DNA of 64,000 nt from Glossina fuscipes (lineage: Eukaryota > Arthropoda > Insecta > Diptera > Glossinidae), in NCBI RefSeq assembly GCF_014805625.2, contig NW_023998490.1:3005987-3069986 (forward strand). Reading direction: 5' to 3'. Both the position numbers and the translations under genes were made by a program. The notes under the pieces are model-generated. The model did no database searches, had not been told where the DNA came from, and saw only the letters and a program-made list of their open reading frames with translations. Shown one piece after another: positions 34,958 through 46,734 of this stretch. The first letter of the stretch is position 1, and the number at the start of each line of letters is the position of its first letter.

Positions 34958-35240
34958 CTCTTGACTTGATATGGTAGGCTCTTCTTTTATTATGCTGATC
35001 AGTTCAGAAAATGATTTTAAGCTTGTCTGTCCGTCTGTCTGCCTTGTTTTCTTATGTTTAACCTCGAGGTTGTTATTTCTGAGATATTTTGATGAAATTA
35101 GTCCCATGGACGAACGCTACTGAAAATGCTTCGAATCGGACCTCTTTTTCGAACGCTTCCAATATGCGCCATTATTTTGAAAAGCTGTTATGTGAAGCGT
35201 TCTGGGATGATGTAGGGTATTTAATAATGACTTATCACCC
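34958..35240 (+). repeat. Dispersed repeat family I, copy 3
   Basis: Shows CTTGTCTGTCCGTCTGTCTG, a GATATTTTGATGAAATT block, CGAATCGGACCTCTTTTTCG and the GATGTAGGGTATTTAATA end. Confidence 0.65.
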
Positions 35241-35508
35241 ACTAGGCTGTTTTTAGCTTGTAAATTGTTATTGTAACGATATATATTTCTTTTCTTTTCC
35301 CTTAAATAGCCCACAATGATAAACTCTTATCAATTTGTTAGTCACAGATACCAGTTGTGTTATCAGGTATGTTGAAATTTTTAATAGAAATCAATAATTA
35401 GTAGTGGAAAGTAGAGTAAAATTCAATTCACCCAGTAGAACATACAAATTTTTATAAACTGAATATTTTTTTTTTTTTAAATAAAGAAAAACCGAAAACG
35501 AAGTGAAT

Positions 35509-36660
35509 ATGTTACAAAACGATGCTATTCGAAATTTATATCAAGACACAGGTGCAGATACGTCTCAACAGACTCCCAAGGAATCAAATGGTGCATAAAT
35601 TTAAAATTTGTTTTAAAGTATTTTTAAATTGCTTTTCTTCTTTTTAGTCCTTGACGTGCCCGTTAATGTAACTTTTCAACCCGGAGGTATAAACATTTAT
35701 GTCTTTTCCGTTTTCAATGCTCGTTTAATCTTTTTTTACTTTGCCTTATAAGCTCAACGCTTACCTTTACCTGTTACTAGAGTGGAATCAAACATCGGAA
35801 TAACCACTTATGTCCCAATGACGGGTTATGATTTCTTAAAGGATTTACCTTCAGTACATATCGAACAAACATTTGAATTCAATGATTGTAAGTATTTTTC
35901 TCTTGACAATATTTCAATTTCCGTTGCGTGTACACTTTTTGTTTGTTTTTTAAGCTCTCACCGCCATTTGCCCAGAAAACCGCTTTATTGTACGTTCACC
36001 TCTTGGTGAGGCCTTGTATGCCGTTACTGAAAGCTCTTCGCAAACAAACTTTTTAATGTGTGGTTGCTGGCGTCCTTTTCAGCTGCATGTAATCGATAAG
36101 ACATATCAAGAAGCGTTACTCTTGCGTAAATCATTCGCTTTAAGTTCATTGTGCTGCCTATCTAAGCAATTTGAAGTTTGGGTACCGCCTGGTCATTTAT
36201 TAGGACGTGTTGTACAATCGCCAATTAGTTTAAAGCCACGATACTTTATTGAAGACGGTAGCACCGGGGCGTTAATGTTTTATATAGAAGGTCCCCGTTT
36301 CATGGCTTGTCGAAGTGGTTGTTATTCCACGAAAGAGACTTATTTTAGGGTAAAATTTTTTTATTTGGAATTTTTATACCATTCACCACTTGTGGTACAG
36401 GGTATATTAACTTAGTGCGGTCGTATGTAACACGCAGAAGGGCTTAAGGTGGGCCCACCTTTTATTATATTAATCGATTCAGAATCATTATCTGAATTTA
36501 TCTAAGCCTGTCCGTCCGTCTGTCCGTCTGATGTTTGTCAATATAAAGTTGTGTTCAAGCCACAGGTCACAATTTTTAAAATATTTCGATGAAATTTGGC
36601 ACAGCGACGTTTTTTGGCCTTCGTTGTTGGTTCGGGTCAGTCCACTTTTCCGCCACTCCC

Positions 36661-36698
<38 letters not shown>

Positions 36699-38115
36699 TC
36701 CAAAGTTATCGTATCAATGTACATTGCCGAAATACAACTATTTAGCCACTTTTCCCAAAAAGTTTTGAAAATCACTATTTTTTCCGTATAACGACTTTCC
36801 AGTATAAAAAAGTATATATAGATATATATTATATATAACGCCCTATTCTGAAAAGTCGTTATATGTACTACATTAGATTGCGTTTTGGGCTCGCTTCTCC
36901 AATAATACGTACATGAAAAATATGCCTTTATATAGAGACACGGTATAATTTTTGTGTTTTATAATCACAATAGGAATTGTGTTAGACAATGTGGTGTAGG
37001 GTATTTAATGGTCGGACTTGCCCGATTATAACGTTCTTCCTTGGTTTTTTTTTTTTATTTTCGGCTTTTTAATTTGAAAAGGTACATTCTGGAGATGTGC
37101 TGAGAGCTTCAATTGATCATAAATGGTCCACGCTTAAATCGCAGTATACCCTCAACATTTACTTTAGTGATTCAAAATTAACGGCTAAAGAAAAAGCTTT
37201 AATTTTAGGTTCAGCTTTCTTACTGGTAAGTTAAAATCCAAAAACAAAGCTAATGATACTCGGTCCGGATTGAATATTTTGAGGTATTGATAATTGCTAC
37301 TACGACGCTTTTCTGAATCAATCTGAAGCGATCAGAATAATAAAAGTGCCCGTCTGTCTGTCCTCTTTATCTGTGTTTAACCTAAAGGCTACAATTTTTG
37401 AAATATTTTGATGACATGTGGTACACTGACGTATTTTGAGCCAAGAACGAAGACTATTAAAGATGGTTCAGATCGGGCATGCAGCCCGAAATGCATTCCG
37501 ACAATTTCCCACGTAACGTCTTACTTATGATATAGTGTCTTTACTTGTTTTGTATTTTTTGCTTTTTTTCTGAAGTTTTTGATAGATTTTTTTTTAATCA
37601 CCCCAAAAGCACAACTCATTGTCAATTCTCCGTCATGCATTCAAACCTTATCACTATTGTAGAAACTATCATTGATCTGAACATATAAGCAATATATCCC
37701 ACTGATTTAGTCCATGCTTACTTTCCATATACAAAAAAAAAAAGAAAAAGATATGTTCAGGACATTAATTCATTTAGTTTCTATGTATAACAACTCCTGA
37801 TAAAGGGAAAATAGATCTTTTTTCTATCGTATATGGGAATATAATTTGCTTTTGAATATAAGTATTTCCTCTATTGTAACAACCTCCAAGCTGCCGTTGC
37901 TGGATGTTAGTGTGTGGGCGAAATAGGACGGACAAGCATTGTGACGAAGGATCTTGTGTATGTACTTTATAAGAGCTATGACGTTTATATCGGTTTGTTC
38001 GAATCTCCATTTTTTTGGATATAAAAACAAATCCTTAAGTCGGCGACCGTATAATTCTAATCTAACCAACTTTTATTTATTCCAGGAATATCAATATTTT
38101 CATAATAGATTTTAA
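35509..38115 (+). CDS. Phospholipid scramblase family protein
   Basis: Six exons: 35509-35590, 35648-35686, 35753-35887, 35955-36349, 37082-37225 and 38086-38115, all GT-AG and in phase; 274 residues. The scramblase beta-barrel is recognisable by LPSVHIEQTFEF, ICPENRFIVRSPLGEALYAV, GCWRPFQLHVIDKTYQEALL and VWVPPGHLLGRVVQSP. The C-terminal hydrophobic helix follows (ALILGSAFLLEYQYFH). Family members are proposed to move phospholipids between leaflets in a Ca2+-dependent way or to act as membrane-bound regulators. The usual acidic Ca2+-loop before the last helix is poorly conserved here. Introns 4 and 5 contain repeat family I copies and an AT microsatellite. AATAAA at 38222-38227 is a likely poly(A) signal. 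Confidence 0.9.
36397..37012 (+). repeat. Dispersed repeat family I, copies in scramblase intron 4
   Basis: Begins CAGGGTATATTAACTTAGTG, has AATCGATTCAGAATCATT and CTGTCCGTCCGTCTGTCCGT, an (AT)n tract at 36664-36696, and ends near GTGGTGTAGGGTATTTAATG. The end part (36905-37005) matches the reverse complement of 62440-62560. Confidence 0.7.
37255..37545 (+). repeat. Dispersed repeat family I, copy in scramblase intron 5
   Basis: Contains GCCCGTCTGTCTGTCCTC, AATATTTTGATGACATGTGG and a GGTTCAGATCGGGCATGCAG block, in family order. Confidence 0.6.
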
Positions 38116-38797
38116 CAGCAAACGTCAACATAATTTTAAGGGAAAAATGCCGTTTTACAAATTTATAGTGTTGATAGAAAACTCACCGAATCCGAGAGAA
38201 GGGATAAATTCCTACTTCCTAAATAAATAAAATCCTCGAACATAAATACGCAAGTGCACGCATTTTTTGTAGCCCTAATTATTTTATATTCCAGCATAAA
38301 GTTTTTGTGGGTGTACCTATACTTATATATATCCATTAAGTTATCAGAACAATGTGTAGCTTCTTGCTTTTAATTATTGCAAGAACACTTCTAGACAGAT
38401 ATATCAATTGTAATTCGATCTTTCTTTAGCATTTACTGTATTGACGCCAAACAAAAAAATCAAACCTAATCTTTTTCACTTAATTAGGCCCCTCCTTTAT
38501 CTGTTTAGGAGATGGAGAAATAAGCTCAAGCTTTATAATATATTAGCGATATTCGTGGTCATGACTACCTCAGCATTAGAAGTATTTAGACCGTCCTCCT
38601 CTACCTACTTAGCACTTAACTCATAAGCCTAAAAGTATGCACTATATGAAACGTAATTAATCCTATTATCTGAGACAGCTAAGAGAAACGACGACGTCTT
38701 TTCTGTTACTTCATCCCATTTAACAGAAATGGCGACGCCTTTTCTGCTTTCAGGGTTGCATTTAAAAATGAGTATCTATCACATCTATATATATATA

Positions 38798-38890
38798 AGT
38801 AAATGACCGAACTTCGAATTTCACAACTTAAGAGAGTAAGTAAATGAGCGATCTTCGAATTTCACAACTTGAGAGAGTAAGTAAATGATC
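38798..38890. repeat. 41-bp tandem repeat, two units plus a partial third
   Basis: Units begin AGTAAATGAGCGATCTTCGA and continue ATTTCACAACTTGAGAGAGT. A second locus with the same period and start is at 42562-42643. Confidence 0.8.
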
Positions 38891-39727
38891 GACCATTTAT
38901 TAGAATGTACATATTGGAAATATTTATTCTCCCTTCTCCGCACCACATAAAAATACATAAAAATAAGTAAAAATACATGTGCATAAAAATAAATACAATA
39001 TTTTTAATGATGATGAAATGGAAAATTACACGCTATAACAGATTTTGTATGACGCAATATTAGAAAGCGAATAAATTAATTAATCATTAGTTTCAATTTA
39101 ATACACACGTCTGTAATAAAGAAAATATTACTTTGTTTTGGAAAAAAGCGATTTGGCAATAAATCGCTTACAAGATAGAATTAACCTGGCATAGCTTAAT
39201 TGAAATATTTGATTACAGGTTCACAATACAAAATTGAACCATGTATGTCTATTTTTAGGAACTCCACACCATATAAAGAGTAAATGTAAGTCTATTTTAT
39301 AATATTTTTTTTTAAATAACGCGACGGTTCGGAGAGCAACTCAAATTATTACTTGCAATTTTTAAATTGGAAAATATAAGAACAGCAAGAGGAAGAGCAG
39401 CAAAATAACAAAAAAATAATGCTTTTACATACGATTGATATGAGTTCAAAATATATTGCTATGAAATTCTCTTTTACTAGATACAGTCCGTATCACTAGA
39501 TCGTGGATATTTTGATCAAGAGAAATACACTTCAAAGTTCTTTGATTTGCAATTATATTCCTTAATAGTAGGATCATTTATTTACAATTTTTGGCCGTAC
39601 TCCCAACTTCTACGTTCTTGCCAGACTGACTTTACTTTTCACAAATATTCTATTTATATACAATTTTACAAGCACCTTACTATACCTAAATTTATGGTTA
39701 TGGTCTAACCCCAGCCTGGTTTTTCTT

Positions 39728-39850
39728 CTAATCGTTTTCATCGGCCTGCACCTGCATGACGAGCCTGCGAATATGCACTTAGCTTTTACCTGTTTGCCTT
39801 TCCGATAATCGTTTTCATCGGCCTGCACCTTCATGAGGCGCCTGCGAATG
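39728..39850. repeat. ~45-bp direct repeat
   Basis: AATCGTTTTCATCGGCCTGC followed by ACCT-CATGA and GCCTGCGAAT occurs at about 39729 and again at about 39807. Confidence 0.8.
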
Positions 39851-39884
39851 CTCATTTGGTTTTTCCTTTTTTAGGGAATAATTA

Positions 39885-41390
39885 TTACGAAAATTACTTA
39901 GCTGATGTTAACTGAATTTGGGATTTTCGAAACAATATTATAAAACGATGGCAGTAAGCTTTCAATACTTCGCGTTGAAAAACCAAGCACAATATGTGAA
40001 AGGTGATATTTTAGCATTGACACATTGATTTTATGGAAATCATAAAATTTATTTGAAAAAGTTGAATTTGGAACGTTACAGAAGTTCAACGAACCATCAC
40101 GCTTGTAATGAAAGAAAACACCCAATGCTTGATGAGAAGGATCCTCAGATAAATTAAAAGGAAGACAACGATTAACACAAATCTCAGGGAAATTGGCAAA
40201 GCAGACATCAAGCAACCTACTATAATCGAATAATTCGTTAAAGAATACAACAGATCAGATGTTGAAGTAGGACTCAGACAGCCAGAAGTATCACCGTAAC
40301 ACAAAGTGACTTGAGGCAAATTGAAGTCACCCAACGCAATGACTAAATCGGTGGATTTAGAATGCTTGGCCGCTTCACAAATGAGGGCCGCTTGTTTCTT
40401 ATATATGGAGATATCCAAATTTGGGGGAATATAAGCGCAGGTCATATATAAGTGTTTGTTAGGAAACTTCGCTCGAATGGCGACAAATTCAACGTCAAAA
40501 GTAGCAGGAAACTCAATTGAATAGGGCGGAACTAACGCATATGCGGCAATTAATACACCACTACCATTGTGATTCAATCGATCATTTCTGAAAACTTGGA
40601 AAGAATTTTACCAAAGTTCCGGCGAATGTAGGTCAGGCTTTAACCAAGTTTCAGTGAAGGCCAAACAGGAAACCTACGCGTCCACTGAATTTAGGAAAGT
40701 AGGGGAAGGCGACAGGACTACTGCATTAGTATTACGGGGTCGATCACGAGGGATAAATTCCTTAATTAAGGATCCAACTGGTTACAATGGTATGTTTAAC
40801 CATATATCCATGTCGTCAGTCGGAACTAGAATTTTAAAAGATGAAATTGCTCTAGGTTGAGAAGGAGCCAATTTCAAAATGCTTTAAATTGACAGATGGC
40901 ACTTTCGCCGCCAGATAACTCTCATATTATCCAGACATGTATCAAGTGGTAGTCTTGACACAAATATTGCCTTTCTGGGAGGAACTGCCTTCAAGCAAAT
41001 GTCGTCTCTACTAGGAGCAGTAGGGTTCACGGTTGGGGAGTTTTGATTTGGGGAGAATATAGATGGCGCTATCGCCCTTGCACCAGCAGCTTGTGCCATT
41101 TGCCCAGTCATGCCACCAGCGTTCACATTCGAACAGCCAGTAGGGAGAGGATGATTTATTTTTCTCTTTATTATTTTTAGGCGATGACGTCTGAATAGAT
41201 TGAGTGATGCCAATGGGAGGAGATACCCTTGCCACTTCAGCATAGCTCAAACCACAGGAATTTCCCGGCGTATTTGTAACTTTGACCGACTCAACAGTAG
41301 CAGAAACGCTAACGTTCTTTGCAGACTTTGTATCAACGAATCAGACTTACGAGAAAGCCATCATGCAATATAAATAATAAACTATAACGT
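39885..41390 (-). mobile_element. Non-LTR retrotransposon copy A (ORF1 end plus endonuclease)
   Basis: High to low: an ORF1-like segment with SYAEVARVSPPIGITQS and RKAIFVSRLPLDTCLDNMRV, then a join to the apurinic-type endonuclease (CLAFTETWLKPDLHS, ALGDFNLPQVTLC, DVCFANFPEICVNRC). Several frameshifts. The reverse transcriptase is absent because the copy stops in the spacer after the endonuclease. Same family as copy B at 46735-49800. Confidence 0.85.
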
Positions 41391-43511
41391 GCAAGCGAGA
41401 GCGAGATCAGCAAATTCTTAGCCAAAGCTCTAACGAGCACACTAGAGAAGTGTGTAGTAGATATACGAAAACATGACTTAAAATTTTATTATGCTCACGA
41501 TCGTCTTTCTACACTATTTGCGACAATTTAAGGGCAGATCTGCATAAAAAGAAATTCGTTTTCAAAAGCTTTCCCCTTACATTATTAAAAGAATGCAATG
41601 GTGGAAGAAAAGGATTCCATAAAAATGTAGTAGACATTATTGTATTATCTATTAGACAATATGTGTTGTAAATCCAATGCATCCTTTTTGTCGCATTCAT
41701 AAATTTAAAAAAAAAACAGGATCGGAAGAGTCCTTAAGTGGGTGTCGACATACGTAAGCGAACACCATCGTCGTAGTGTGATCGTTAAACGTGGCGAGTT
41801 TCAAGCAGTTTATCCCCTCGAAGCCCACATAATATGACCACAAAATTTCTGTTGCCATAACTGTGCACTTTCCTTATTATGTAACCAATGCAATTTCTTT
41901 GAAACCATACGATTTTCATACATTTTAGGTTATAAAAAGTTCACAATCGTTTTTCAATATCGAAAGTAAATTTAAAACATCATTTCGCATTAAGAGATTC
42001 TGTATTCAGTTGTAAAATGATCAAAAAGAAGGAGGCATGTGTTAGCAGTTATTTGAGCAGCAAAAAAGAGAACATAACCGAATTGGAGCGAATCAAATGT
42101 ATGAAGTCATGATAACAACTTGAAAGAAGTGAGTGAACTCTTGTTAATTTTTATTAAAATTTCTAATAATCGTGATGGCACAAAGTTTGATTCATCTCGA
42201 GATCGTAACAAATCATTCTGTTTTACTATTGTAGAAGGAGAATTAATACGCGGTTGAGATGTAGGCGTAAGTCATTTTTGGGTGGGTCAACGTGCTAAAT
42301 TAATTATAAAAATTACGTCCATATGAGAGTAAGCGTATATTTTTGATTACACTTCTCAATAATTGAAAATGTGTTTGTTTATTAACAGCTGTCGCATGTA
42401 TAAAAATTGCGTCCATTAGAGAGTAAGCGTATATGTTTGATTGCACTTCTTAATAATTGAAAATTCCTGTACGTATACTTGTTGTTGTTTGTAAAATAGA
42501 GTATAGTTTAAGTGCTCTCGATGAACAAGTTGCAATCCACTTAGCAACATGCCTATAGACCTAAATGAGCGAACTTTGAATTTTGTCAATTTAAAGGAGA
42601 AGTAAATGAGCGAACTTTAAATTTTGTCAATTTAGAGGAGAAGTAAAGCACATACCTAACGGTAACGTCTTTCACGTGTCTGTCTGTAGATAGGTAACAA
42701 TTTTTGCTGTTGCAATGCCGAACTGTTCAAATATTGTTGCTTTAAAGCACTAATAGTAGCGATTTTACGATGTTTTATAGTGCCGGTATGACTGCAATTA
42801 GGAGTAGAATAGAGGATGAGAAAGTCGAAGTGGAAGCAGCGGCGGATAAAGGTGAAGATGAATTTAAGATTTCCAAATCAATTTTTATTTTATCAATTTT
42901 CCATTTTTTTCATTCAAAGTAGACTGAAGCTCTATTCATTTGATATATTATACAAATTTTTCATTGATTTTTTATCAATTTTTCGTGCCCTTCATTGATT
43001 TTTTATCAATCATCAAATGCATTAGCGCTTATCTCTGCCTTTTCCCGCAAGTCTCCTGTTCAACCAAATTTTTCACTTACACACATACAGTCTTAGTGAA
43101 GCCTTCATTAACTTTAATTGCAGTATCGTTTTCAATCTACAAATCTCCCTCCCCGACATCACTTATTATTATATCTTATATTATTATAATTTGAGTATGT
43201 TTCAAACGTTTTGCTCATATTCGTCCTAATTCAAATTCCGAGCTTGATCCACTATCAGACTGATCCTTTTCAATGATTACTGGTTTTAAAAAAATCTTTT
43301 ATTGAAGTCTGTTTTCCCTTATTTCGTTTCAAGTTATTACGGCTTTTCACTTATTGACAATTTTTCGGAAATTGTAAATATTGAAATTCAATTGTCAATT
43401 ACAAATCAATCAGTTGTTCAACTGTCAAGTAAGAAAACAATTTTTTTTTAAATCTTTTGTTCACTTATTGATAAGTTTCCTTTTTTTTAGAATTACAAAT
43501 CAATTTTGAAA
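41391..43511. other. Intergenic with duplicated short blocks
   Basis: No gene supported. Two diverged copies of a ~60-bp block (42310-42368 and 42407-42466) share GAGAGTAAGCGTATAT and CACTTCTTAATAATTGAAAA. A 41-bp tandem pair lies at 42562-42643. Confidence 0.45.
42562..42643. repeat. 41-bp tandem repeat, two units
   Basis: Units TAAATGAGCGAACTTTGAAT plus TTTGTCAATTTAAAGGAGAAG, differing at two bases. Confidence 0.85.
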
Positions 43512-43736
43512 ATGGATGAAAACATTGAATCAAGTAAAGAAGTAAACAATATAGACGCACCACAAAGAGCTTGTGGTGATAAGAACGATAAGACAATAGT
43601 AGACAGAATATTTGAGCATTTTTCTACAATGCCTTTTAACAGTCCTACAACATCGCCTGAGAGTACATTAAGAAATTTCGAACGGAGCCCTTTATTTATA
43701 TTACTGGAAAACCGAGACGCAGACATAAGGTCATAA
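43512..43736 (+). CDS. Small ORF, 74 residues, unassigned
   Basis: ATG in good context (GAAAATGG) just after a TTTTTTTTAG acceptor-like tract. The product is acidic and Ser/Thr/Pro-rich in the middle (FNSPTTSPESTLRNFERSP) and ends at TAA. A weak donor (AAGGTCATAAG) at 43729 could instead make it a first exon. I do not recognise it. Confidence 0.35.
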   Translation: MDENIESSKEVNNIDAPQRACGDKNDKTIVDRIFEHFSTMPFNSPTTSPESTLRNFERSPLFILLENRDADIRS

Positions 43737-43821
43737 GGTTATTTATAAATCAATATGAGAAGAGCGCCCCGATGATGAGGGCCACCCACGTTTTGATAAG
43801 AAATCCATTTAATCAACATGC

Positions 43822-44154
43822 CTACAAAGCCACATAAAGTAGAAGAATTATTGTTGGTAGTATTGCTAGCCTGTTGACGTCGTCTGCCGGCTTCGGCACG
43901 TCTGGAAATAAGTCTTTGGGTGTTTCTTCTTTCTCTTTCTTCTTCTCTTCTTCGGTCTCCTTATCTGTCTGAAAATATAAAAAATAAAAGTTAATTATCT
44001 TATAATATAAAAAAATTAAAAAATTTTATCTGCCCAGACAATCATTTTTTTATTTGTTTTTTTGTTGTTGTCTTCTCGCTTCATTTTACCTCTTACTTTT
44101 CCTATTGTGTCGTTCAAAATGAATTTTTGCAATATTTTAGCGCTGTGTCCAGCA
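43822..44154 (-). CDS. Possible 3' end of a tail-anchored protein gene
   Basis: Two exon-like pieces: 44154-44097 (AGHSAKILQKFILNDTIGK, ends at a GTAAGAGG donor) and 43968-43822 (after ATTTTCAG; an E/K-rich run, then PDVPKPADDVNRLAILP and a hydrophobic end TIILLLYVAL with stop). They splice in phase. The final hydrophobic stretch suggests a C-terminal membrane anchor. Upstream exons are not found and the family is unknown. Confidence 0.35.
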
Positions 44155-45543
44155 CTGTAAAAAAAAGGAATCATTACTCGTTTGCACTAAAAAAACAATT
44201 TTAAACAGTGTAAGTTATCAATATATTGTATGAATTACTTTATTCCAATTTTTGCATGCCTTTCGGTTGTATTTCAAATTTTATTGTTCGTGCGAAAAAT
44301 TAGATAATGCAAATACGACTCTGCGTGCGAAAAATTAGATAATTCAAATCATTTTTTGAGGTTAGAAAGAGGTTTCTGTAAAGCTTGGTTTAAACATACA
44401 TTTTTTGTGTGAAAAAAACCAACTATTGGAATAAAATCTAGTAATCTTTAAACGTACATTTTCTGTGCGCGCGAATTGGAGAGAATCGACTGAGAAAAAA
44501 ACCAACAATTGGAAAAAGGTGTAGTCAGTGCATTTATTTTCTTATTTGTTGATATCTAATTGCTCCAACACAATTTTGAATAATTTTATATTTTATTCCT
44601 GATCAGGTTCTTATATCTAAAATCAAGAAGCCAAGAAGAAGAAGTCATATCTAAAACCAAAAAGAAGTACGCAATCCATTCAACCGATTACAAAGCAGAT
44701 CTCACCTTTTACTGCGGTAAGTGCATTTATTTTCTTATTTGTTGACATCTAATTGCTCTAACACAATAAAAGGTAAAAACTTAAATTTTGAAACGGACAG
44801 AAGCATTGAACTTTTTGTAAAAATTTCTAAAATTTCTTTTGCCTTTTATATTTGAAGAATCATATACAATTCTTTTCGAATATCAAGAACGTGATGCATA
44901 ATAAATAATTTACCAAATTTCCATTGCAACTAGCAAAATCTAGCTTCACTAACATAGAATATATACTTTGTGGTACTATCGATACATACTCATTTCACAA
45001 GAAACTAAATTATGAAAATGACACATTATTATTATAAGAACATTACAAACAAGGCAAATTTTACATATAAAATCTGCTGAATAATATATAAATACAATAA
45101 CATTATAATAAAAAGATATATCCTTTATATTCGTTAACAATTTTCTTTAAAATATGTCTTAACCTTAGTATAAACACAGTGAGCTCTTTGAAAATTACAT
45201 TCTCATGAAAATTGACTTTTTGTCAATATGAATTTATTTTATGAAAATAAAGATTTGAACTTAAGTTACATGAGATATATTCTTGAATATGATTTATTTC
45301 GCGTGTAGCGATAATATTATATGAAATGTGGAAACGCCTCTAATAGGTGATCGTGATTGCTTGGTCCAGACTTTTCTTAATTAGCTTATTTTGGTATTTG
45401 ACAAATTATGTTATTATAATATGCGATTATGAAAATAATCTTTCGGCTGGTTGACAGAACGTGTAGCTAAAATAATAAGGTTTGCTGCACGATAGCCAAA
45501 TTTTGAAGATTTTGAAATTGATTTATTAATATATTATTCGAAA
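44155..45543. other. Intergenic with a 46-bp direct repeat
   Basis: GTGCATTTATTTTCTTATTT plus GTTGA(T/C)ATCTAATTGCTC occurs at about 44527-44572 and 44719-44766. A GCGAAAAATTAGATAAT duplication lies at 44290-44345. A charged open stretch at about 44620-44716 ends at GTAAGT but has no partner. Otherwise nothing. Confidence 0.45.
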
Positions 45544-45905
45544 TCATATCGATTTGCGTTTGGGAGGTTTGCTAAATTTGTTGCTGTTGCTGTTGACCAG
45601 ATGTATACATAAGTACCGCATAATGGCTTCACGATCGCGTTGACTCAAACGGGGATTGGCTAGTTGTACCAATAAGCCATGTTTAGAAATTTCACCTAAA
45701 TTAAAAACATTTCTTTGCTTATTAATCGACGCATTCCTTACACACCTAGGGTACCTTTAGCTTTGACAAATCGATGAGCTTTGGGCTTCTGGACGACTCA
45801 AAACTCCTTTCAGTTGCAATGTAGCGAAGAGGGCATAGGTTCAGCTACAACGTGATCTGTCAAAAACTCATTACTAACAGAAGGTAAGCGGTCTTGGACA
45901 GGTAA
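45544..45905 (-). pseudogene. Decayed gene 3' end, not recognised
   Basis: The terminal exon 45695-45544 is clean: EISKHGLLVQLANPRLSQRD, then REAIMRYLCIHLVNS and a basic end KPPKRKSI. The upstream exon (to 45746) joins it in phase as KAHRFVKAKGTLG|EISKHG, but reading further upstream needs two frame changes (LQLKGVLSRPEAQ in another frame, VSNEFLTDHVVAEP in a third). So the coding sequence is broken, or the upstream part is misread. The splice sites look intact, which argues for a decayed gene copy rather than a retrocopy. Confidence 0.45.
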
Positions 45906-46734
45906 TATTATTGAAAAAAATGATGTGAGCTCCGTGTTCTGGTACTTTTGCTTTTAAGAAAGACGTGCAGCAAGAATTGAGGGATCTCTTGAGATACTCA
46001 TTTCCAGATTTGGCCAAGAGTTATGTATGTAGTGAAGATACAATTGGTAGTACCTATACTAATTTGGTAATTTCAGAGAGTAAGCGCATATATATTCTCA
46101 AGAATTTGTAAAAATGCCAAACAAGTGAGAAAAGCATATGCGTTTGTTTACATTTTTCAATAATTTTGCATGTATTTGTATAAAAATTCCAACCATCTGA
46201 GAATATGAGAATATGTTTGGTAATGAAATTAATATACATCTTTTTTCTTTTTAATTGAAGATTTAATACTATTTGCATATTTGCATAACCATGAAATTTG
46301 CTGCCTTTAGAGAATTGTATAGAAATTCCAATTCATATTTTGTTTATGAACAGCTGTCGCATGTATAAAAATCTTTCAATTCAATTTTAGACCCTTAACC
46401 AGTACATAGATGAACGAATTCTGTTATTGTCTGGCAAATTTTCAACAGGACCAACAGCAGCAAACGGTATACAGCGCCCGTAATGAATGACATTCTACTG
46501 CGCTATACAACGCGGTAATGTTACTTACTTTACAACTAGTATTTGTGACGGAACCTTATACAGGTTGAAAGCTAAAGTACCACGTAAAATGTATTTTATT
46601 GAGTTCTTTTGTTTGCCGCTTTTGCAGGGCATGGACTAGTATCGTGACCGTGTTAATAATTAATGTGACTGCCTTGGAAAATTCTTTAACACATTTTGCC
46701 AACGTTATAGAGACAAACGAAGTTTTGTTCAGTT
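45906..46734. other. Intergenic, nothing recognised
   Basis: A/T-rich. It contains a diverged piece (about 46075-46200) resembling the blocks at 42310-42466. It ends at the 5' truncation point of the non-LTR element. Confidence 0.4.

Larger units (their letters stand above)
38116..39884. other. Intergenic with short tandem repeats
   Basis: No gene. Holds a 41-bp period repeat at 38798-38890 and a 45-bp direct repeat at 39728-39850. Confidence 0.5.

Noticed and set aside
36531..36791. Plus-strand frame across the AT microsatellite
   Set aside because: Produced by the (AT)n tract inside a dispersed repeat in an intron.
38798..38890. CRISPR-like array
   Set aside because: Units are contiguous with no unique spacers, and the genome is eukaryotic.
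41700..41760. Sequencing-adapter contamination (ATCGGAAGAG-like string)
   Set aside because: Only ten bases match and the following bases differ; chance resemblance.
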